From positions 6,437 through 70,436 of the forward strand of contig JBARRP010000163.1 in NCBI GenBank assembly GCA_049644285.1: a stretch of DNA of 64,000 nucleotides, in the 5' to 3' direction. The position numbers and the translations under genes are program-made. The stretch comes from CAVRXT01 sp049644285 (GTDB lineage Bacteria > Acidobacteriota > Terriglobia > Acidiferrales > UBA7541). The notes under the pieces were generated by a model. It saw nothing but the letters and a program-made list of their open reading frames with translations, searched no databases and was not told the origin of the DNA. Every line of letters begins with the position of its first letter. Positions within the stretch are counted from its first letter, which is position 1. Positions 59,406 to 64,000 of this stretch are shown here, one piece after another.

Positions 59406-59978
59406 CGTACCGGCGTCTATTTCGTTGCCCACGAGCACCTCACTTTGAGTCTGCCCTGACCAAAACCTCAGCAAGCGTCGCCGGTCGGACCCGTGTAAAG
59501 ATTGCGGGAACTCTATGCCTCGAAGGTACACCCGTCAAGCAACTCACCGAACTGTTCAGTCACGAACGTCAGGTGGTCCACACCGAAGTCAGAGATGAAG
59601 GCGTGCGTCGGTTGGCGCGGGTAAAACTTGATCACTACGTTGACGGGATCAGGGTATTTGCGACCGATCGCGCTGCAGCGCCGACATCAGAGCCGCGTAA
59701 GCGCATGCTCTCAGACGATAAACTAGCTGCCGCGGTCGATGAGGCTCGCCTAAAGTTCTGACGGCCGCTAGTCTCAAAGAACTGAAACTCCTTATTCGCT
59801 ATTTGATAGCAGCTACTCGGCTCACTGGACGTGGAACGCATTCGAACTAGAAGTGCCGTTCCCGCCCGGTACATTGCGGGCGTATTGTCGAGCACTTAGA
59901 AACTATCGAGGGGCTACAGGCTTTTCCGCCGGGCTACCGGTCACATGTCCGTGAGTCAAGATAGCGAAAATTGACCCA
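59406..59978. other. intergenic region with a possible coding remnant
   Basis: About 570 bases between the MFS and transglutaminase genes, both leftward. Apart from the minus-strand remnant at 59513-59635 nothing was recognised: short frames on both strands lack family pattern, no repeat or RNA signature found. Confidence 0.4.
59513..59635 (-). pseudogene. possible C-terminal remnant of an unknown gene
   Basis: The minus strand reads VIKFYPRQPTHAFISDFGVD and onward to EQFGELLDGCTFEA with a stop at 59513. Composition and codon use (mostly G/C third bases) look coding. The frame continues upstream as AIGRKYPDPVNV to a stop near 59690, without a plausible start except this GTG. The family is unknown, the piece may be a gene end left by rearrangement or simply a chance frame. 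Confidence 0.3.
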
Positions 59979-60947
59979 CTACCGCCGAGGCAACTGCTGT
60001 TGTTGTTGCTGGTGGTGCCCAAACTCTGCGCTCGCGTCGGCGCCTCGGGACTTTGACCGGACCACTGTGGTAGGCGGCAATTCTTCGGGCTCGGGCGCGT
60101 CCACCAGCCATACCCCTACCATCACCCGCAACTCGCTCTCTGCTTCGCCCTTGTAGACTCCCCGCGTCGGCGGCACATCCGCGTAGTCCCGTCCCACCGC
60201 CACGCGCACATGCCGTTCGCATCCCAGCAAGTTATTGGTCGGATCGAACGCCACCCACCCCAGGTACCCCAAATACGCTTCCACCCACGCGTGGGTTGCG
60301 CCGGCCGGAGACCGGTCATGCGACTTGTCCTCATGGAAGAGATATCCGCTCACATACCGGCAGGGAATCTTCAGTTGGCGCACCAAGCTGATCATGATGT
60401 GCGCAAAATCCTGGCAGACGCCCCGGCGCGCCCGCAGCGCATCGTCGATGGGCGAATCTACTTTTGTCGAATTCGGCACATAGTCAAACAGCTCGTACAG
60501 CTTCTCGTTCAATTCCTGCAGCAACTCAAAGGAATTCCGGCGCCTTCGCAAGTCCAGCTCGGCGGCGAGCTTCTCCAGCAATTCCGTGGGTCTCGCATAC
60601 TGGCTCGGCAGCAGCATTTCCCAGTAGTCGCTCTCCGCCACTCGGGCGTCCAGCTCTCCCGAATGGCTCGCGCCCTCGTGTTCCAAGGCGCGTGCGGGCA
60701 ACACGTCCACGATCGCTTGCGCCGTTAGCTCGATCATTGTGTGTTTCCCCGGAATATCGAAATGATGCACCGCGTTGCCATAAAAATCCCGGTACACCAT
60801 CATGTTCGCGGGTGGAGTTACGTCCAAAGAAAAACTGAGGCAGCGCTGCCGGAAGTCCGTGCGCGGCTGCATGCGCACTTCCATGACGCTTTCCCGCACC
60901 GCCGGGTCGTAGCGGAAGCTCGTGATGTGCCGTACCGAATAAACCAT
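59979..60947 (-). CDS. transglutaminase-like protein of the ATP-grasp/alpha-E cluster
   Basis: About 322 residues. N-terminal beta-domain (YSVRHITSFRYDPAVRESVMEVRMQP) typical of bacterial transglutaminase-like proteins, then papain-like triad: Cys in RARRGVCQDFAHIM, His in GATHAWVEAYLG, Asp in AFDPTNN. Predicted cysteine protease or peptide-bond-forming enzyme. ATG at 60947 (TTG at 60959 also in frame). The end is a Gln-run (HHQQQQQQLPRR). Third gene of a leftward run with an alpha-E protein and an ATP-grasp protein. Confidence 0.92.
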   Translation of the reverse strand: MVYSVRHITSFRYDPAVRESVMEVRMQPRTDFRQRCLSFSLDVTPPANMMVYRDFYGNAVHHFDIPGKHTMIELTAQAIVDVLPARALEHEGASHSGELDARVAESDYWEMLLPSQYARPTELLEKLAAELDLRRRRNSFELLQELNEKLYELFDYVPNSTKVDSPIDDALRARRGVCQDFAHIMISLVRQLKIPCRYVSGYLFHEDKSHDRSPAGATHAWVEAYLGYLGWVAFDPTNNLLGCERHVRVAVGRDYADVPPTRGVYKGEAESELRVMVGVWLVDAPEPEELPPTTVVRSKSRGADASAEFGHHQQQQQQLPRR

Positions 60948-60988
60948 CTCTTCTCGCAAGAGCCTTCGTTCTTCGGTTCTTTGTGTCG

Positions 60989-61963
60989 CTACTTCTTCAC
61001 TTCTTCGTACGACGCCAGCTCCGACTCGATCTCATAATCGAAATAAATCTGGTGGATCGCGGCATGAATCTGCGCGCATTCGCTCCGCACATTTTCCAGG
61101 TAGGCATGCGCGCCTTCCGCCATGACGTCCTCGATCTGGCTGAAGCTGAGTTGCGCGCGCAACCTTCCCGCGATGCGCGTCGGCAATTTTGTACGTCGCT
61201 CGGTCAAGTCCCCGATCACGTGCAGCGCCGCGGTCACGCGGTCCACGGAAAACCGCACCGAATGTGGGAATTCGGGATTAAGCAGCAAGAAGTCCGCCAC
61301 TCGTAGCGGCCGGATTTCCGCCGTATGCGCCTTGCAATATGCCTCGAACGCCACGCACGCTCGCAGTAATCCCACCCATTCCAAGTACTCCGCGCTGTCC
61401 ACCGCCTGGTCCGCGGGTTGCGCCATGCGCTTGAAATGCGTCTCCATCAACGACGCGAGCGTGTCCGTTCGCTCCACGTATCGTCCCAGCTGAATATACT
61501 GCCAGCCCTCTCCGTGGCTCATCGTCCCGTCGGTAATCCCCTGAAACAGGTGCGCGCCCTCCTGCACCGCGTGGAAAAATCCGTGCGACTTCAGCATCCA
61601 CGCTTCTTCTGGCTGTGTTTCCATCAGCTGCAGATACAGTCGGTTCAGCTGCTCCCACATTTCCGAGCTGCATTGTTCCCGCACGTGCCGCAGGCTCTCC
61701 CGCGCCTTCGCGGTGCACGACACGATCGACGACGGATTCGTTCGATTGAACACCAGCGCGTTCAGTAGCCGCGTGGGATCGACGGCGGCCTGCGCCGCCG
61801 CCGTGCGCAGCGCCTCCACCAAAAACCGCCAGCGCCCAGCGCCCGCTTCCGGCGACTGGTCCAGCCACAGTTGCAGTTCCACGTCCACCAGTCGCGCTGT
61901 GTGCTCCGCGCGCTCCAAATAGCGGCTCATCCAGTACAGGCTGTCCGCCACTCGGGACAGCAT
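60989..61963 (-). CDS. alpha-E domain protein (DUF403)
   Basis: About 324 residues, all-helical. MLSRVADSLYWMSRYLERAE at the start is the DUF403/alpha-E signature, and the rest (QYIQLGRYVERTDTLASLME) is a second similar helical element. It always occurs with circularly permuted ATP-grasp and transglutaminase genes and is predicted to be a binding partner or scaffold. The ATG at 61963 follows GGGGCGCCGGG; an in-frame ATG at 62014 is 3 bases from the previous stop but lacks a ribosome site. Confidence 0.92.
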   Translation of the reverse strand: MLSRVADSLYWMSRYLERAEHTARLVDVELQLWLDQSPEAGAGRWRFLVEALRTAAAQAAVDPTRLLNALVFNRTNPSSIVSCTAKARESLRHVREQCSSEMWEQLNRLYLQLMETQPEEAWMLKSHGFFHAVQEGAHLFQGITDGTMSHGEGWQYIQLGRYVERTDTLASLMETHFKRMAQPADQAVDSAEYLEWVGLLRACVAFEAYCKAHTAEIRPLRVADFLLLNPEFPHSVRFSVDRVTAALHVIGDLTERRTKLPTRIAGRLRAQLSFSQIEDVMAEGAHAYLENVRSECAQIHAAIHQIYFDYEIESELASYEEVKK

Positions 61964-62017
61964 CCCGGCGCCCCGCTGAAACGTTCGCACGAAATAATTT
62001 CGCGGCGGTCTCATGAT

Positions 62018-63577
62018 CTATGCCAGCGTCTTTCCCGCGCCCGCGAATCCCTTCCGCACCGCATCCGTGATTGGCGTCACGCGGTCATCGCCGTTCCCCG
62101 GGCGCAGCACCCATGTATCCTTGCTTCCTCCGCCCTGCGACGAATTCACTACCAGCGATCCCTTTCGCAGCGCCACCCGCGTCAATCCGCCCGGCACCAG
62201 CGTCACCTTCTCCCCCATCAAAATGTACGGCCGCAAATCGATGTGTCTCGATTCCACTTCACCGTCGATCAAACAGGGCGCGCGGGAGAGCGACAGCGTG
62301 GGTTGCGCGATGTAGTTGCGCGGCTCCGCCAATATCCGCGCCCGGAACTCTTCCCGCTGCTGCTTCGTGCTGTGCGGTCCGATCAGCATTCCGTATCCGC
62401 CGGATTCTCCCACGGCCTTCACCACCATCTCCTCGAGATTTTCCAGCACGTGGTTGCGCTGCGCCTCATCCGTGAGCAAAAACGTCGGCACATTCGGCAG
62501 GATCGGATCTTCCTTCAGATAAAACCGGATAATCTCCGGCACGTACGCATGCACTGCCTTGTCGTCCGCCACTCCCGTCCCGATCGCATTCGCCAGCGTC
62601 ACGTTGCCAGCGCGGTACGCGTTGAACAATCCCGGCACACCCAGGATCGAATCCGGCTGGAAACACAGCGGATCGAGAAAATCGTCGTCTACCCTGCGGT
62701 AAATCACGTCGACGCGCCGCGGCCCCGCCGTCGTGCGCATGTACACCACGTTGTCGTGCACCAGCAGGTCGCGCCCCTCGACCAGCTCGATGCCCATCTG
62801 TTGCGCCAAAAAGGTATGCTCGAAATACGCCGAATTGGAAACTCCAGGCGTCAGCAATACCGTCGCCGGGTCCTGCGGACGCGCGCAATTTTCCGGCGCC
62901 AGGCTCCGTAGCGTCGCCAGCAGCGCTTGCGGGTAATGATCGATTGGCCGCACGCCGTAGTCCCGGAACATCGTCGGAAACACGCGCTTCAGCACCTTGC
63001 GGTTCGCCAGCATGTACGACACGCCGCTCGGCGCGCGCAGGTTGTCTTCCAGCACCGCGAAGCTGCCGTCCGGCACCCGCACCAGGTCCGTCCCGCAAAT
63101 GCTCACATAAATGTCCCGTGGGATATTCAGGCCGCGCATCTCACGGCGGAAATGCTTGCAGCTGTAGATCAGTTCCCGCGGCACGATCCCTTCGCTCAGG
63201 ATGCGCCCTTCGTGGTAAATATCCCGCAGGAACAGGTTCAGCGCCGTCAGCCGCTGCGTCAGCCCCTTCTCGATCTTCGCCCATTCCTCCGCCGGGATGA
63301 TCCGCGGGATCAGGTCGTTGGGAAAAATCCGCTCGGTCCCCTCTTTGCTCCCGTACACCGTAAACGTGATCCCTTCCTGCAGAAATGTCAGGTCCGCCGC
63401 CTGCTGAATTTTCCGCAGCTCCTCGGGCGCTAGCCCGATCAGCGTGCGTTGCAGCGCCTGATAATCCTCGCGTGGCACACCCGGCGCTCCGAACATTTCA
63501 TCGTAAGCTGTGTCGAACCAGTAATTTAGGAAGGAAGGTGGGATCCTAACTCGCGCTGGCAGGGCCGTAGCAGTCAT
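62018..63577 (-). CDS. circularly permuted type 2 ATP-grasp protein (DUF404/DUF407)
   Basis: About 519 residues. Family segments: FDTAYDEMFGAPGVPREDYQ near the start, PRDIYVSICGTDLVRVPDGSF, LEDNLRAPSGVSYMLANRKV, LTPGVSNSAYFEHTFLAQQMG, GVADDKAVHAYVPEII and VVKAVGESGGYGML with the ATP Lys/Glu. Such proteins are predicted to join an amine to a carboxylate on a peptide substrate. ATG at 63577 with GGAAAG before; a TTG at 63580 is also in frame. First gene of the trio, probably one transcript. Substrate unknown. Confidence 0.93.
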   Translation of the reverse strand: MTATALPARVRIPPSFLNYWFDTAYDEMFGAPGVPREDYQALQRTLIGLAPEELRKIQQAADLTFLQEGITFTVYGSKEGTERIFPNDLIPRIIPAEEWAKIEKGLTQRLTALNLFLRDIYHEGRILSEGIVPRELIYSCKHFRREMRGLNIPRDIYVSICGTDLVRVPDGSFAVLEDNLRAPSGVSYMLANRKVLKRVFPTMFRDYGVRPIDHYPQALLATLRSLAPENCARPQDPATVLLTPGVSNSAYFEHTFLAQQMGIELVEGRDLLVHDNVVYMRTTAGPRRVDVIYRRVDDDFLDPLCFQPDSILGVPGLFNAYRAGNVTLANAIGTGVADDKAVHAYVPEIIRFYLKEDPILPNVPTFLLTDEAQRNHVLENLEEMVVKAVGESGGYGMLIGPHSTKQQREEFRARILAEPRNYIAQPTLSLSRAPCLIDGEVESRHIDLRPYILMGEKVTLVPGGLTRVALRKGSLVVNSSQGGGSKDTWVLRPGNGDDRVTPITDAVRKGFAGAGKTLA

Positions 63578-63852
63578 CAATCTTTCCGTATACCGCCGGC
63601 GGATGGCCCGGTTATCTCAGAACCGCTTGCTTTGTCTCTGATAGTTTGCAGCCCTGTTCCGAGCGGTCGCGGGACTTTTACTCTAGGCCCCGCCTCTACC
63701 CAAGTCCAATCCAAAGTCTCGATGCACTCGATAAGTTTTCCGTCTCCGCAAGCCTGTGGAAAAATTCTGAACGGACAAGTGCATTTGAAGCTGTGAAGAA
63801 CCCCTCTGAATTTCCGCCTTGCAAAATAAAAAGTCTGCCGTAAGCTCGCGGC
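63578..63852. other. intergenic region next to an insertion sequence
   Basis: About 275 bases separating the ATP-grasp gene from the transposase start. It probably includes the left inverted repeat of the element, which cannot be delimited because the right end is outside the window. The promoter of the leftward trio should also lie here. Nothing else was recognised. Confidence 0.35.
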
Positions 63853-64000
63853 ATGAGCCAAGAAAATCCAACCAGCAAGCAGCCTTTGATTCGCTACATA
63901 AACCGACAGCAGATGAGCTGGCGAGCCGTGGATGTGGAGAAACTCATCGACGAAGACCATCCGGCGAGAGCCATTTGGGCACTGGTAGGGCGGCTGAACT
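63853..64000 (+). mobile_element. IS1182-family transposase, N-terminal part (cut by window edge)
   Basis: From ATG at 63853 the frame reads MSQENPTSKQPLIRYINRQQ then MSWRAVDVEKLIDEDHPARAIWALVGRLN and continues off the window. The pattern R-Y-x-N-R-Q-Q-M...VD-VEKLI-x-EDHPARAIW-x-VGRL is the N-terminal (DUF772) domain of IS1182/IS5-type transposases. Only 49 codons are visible, so activity and boundaries cannot be judged. Confidence 0.85.

Noticed and set aside
59573..59761. Plus-strand frame of 62 codons that extends upstream
   Set aside because: Reads plausibly, but the opposite strand is richer in G/C third positions in the same stretch, there is no ribosome site, and no family pattern; neither is certain.

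Overview
The window looks like a chromosomal segment of an Acidobacteriota bacterium, probably of the Terriglobia/Koribacter-like kind. This is an inference from gene content, since there is no rRNA. Coding sequence is GC-rich. The cell envelope is diderm with diaminopimelate peptidoglycan (lpxD, mpl, ldcA, murJ). There are large M13, M2 and M61 peptidases, a Clp-N protein without an ATPase, an IPT/TIG plus beta-propeller lipoprotein and bshC (bacillithiol), a mix I associate with this phylum. About fifty protein-coding loci are supported. I found no tRNA, rRNA, CRISPR array or replication origin.

Layout. 1-4.6 kb is accessory-like: the end of an AsmA-type protein, two small stress-type membrane proteins (GlsB/YeaQ and YtxH families), a Clp-N fusion, and remains of two toxin-antitoxin loci: a frameshifted DUF2281 antitoxin with no toxin, and an intact Phd antitoxin with a frameshifted VapC/FitB toxin. 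4.6-13.9 kb carries a TPR protein, a Tat-exported flavoprotein, a DegQ/HtrA protease with a peptidoglycan-binding partner, an aldehyde dehydrogenase and an M13 peptidase. 14-17.7 kb is the heat-shock cluster hrcA-grpE-dnaJ-rsmE, notably without dnaK. 18.8-24 kb holds lepB and carAB, where carA seems to begin with CTG. 24-38 kb is metabolism: a DapA-family aldolase, bshC, lacD, yjbQ, hemW, threonine aldolase, an M2 peptidase, acyl-CoA dehydrogenase-meaB, an MBL hydrolase, mtnP and a PfkB kinase. 38-49.9 kb is mostly envelope: the propeller lipoprotein, ldcA-mpl, an M61 peptidase, plsC, lpxD, murJ and xerD. 50-56 kb has a CCA/poly(A)-type nucleotidyltransferase, dnaE and accA. 56.2-57.9 kb is a run of three small poorly known genes including a ferredoxin-fold protein. 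The right end has an MFS transporter, the conserved ATP-grasp/alpha-E/transglutaminase trio, and the first 49 codons of an IS1182-type transposase that runs off the window.

Shared features. Intergenic spaces between about 5.7 and 35.5 kb contain a dispersed short repeat related to AGATTCCTCGCTGCGCTCGG + AATGAC. Four promoters are of the extended -10 type (TGnTATAAT-like), before degQ, lepB, lacD and the acyl-CoA dehydrogenase; hrcA has a conventional -35/-10 promoter; dapA and dnaE may be leaderless. Working sets visible here are ldcA plus mpl (peptidoglycan peptide recycling), carA plus carB (carbamoyl phosphate), hrcA/grpE/dnaJ (chaperone control), and the ATP-grasp trio (predicted peptide or protein modification). 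The best candidates for under-described biology are that trio, the 56-58 kb small-gene run, the seven-bladed Cys-paired lipoprotein and the Clp-N fusion.
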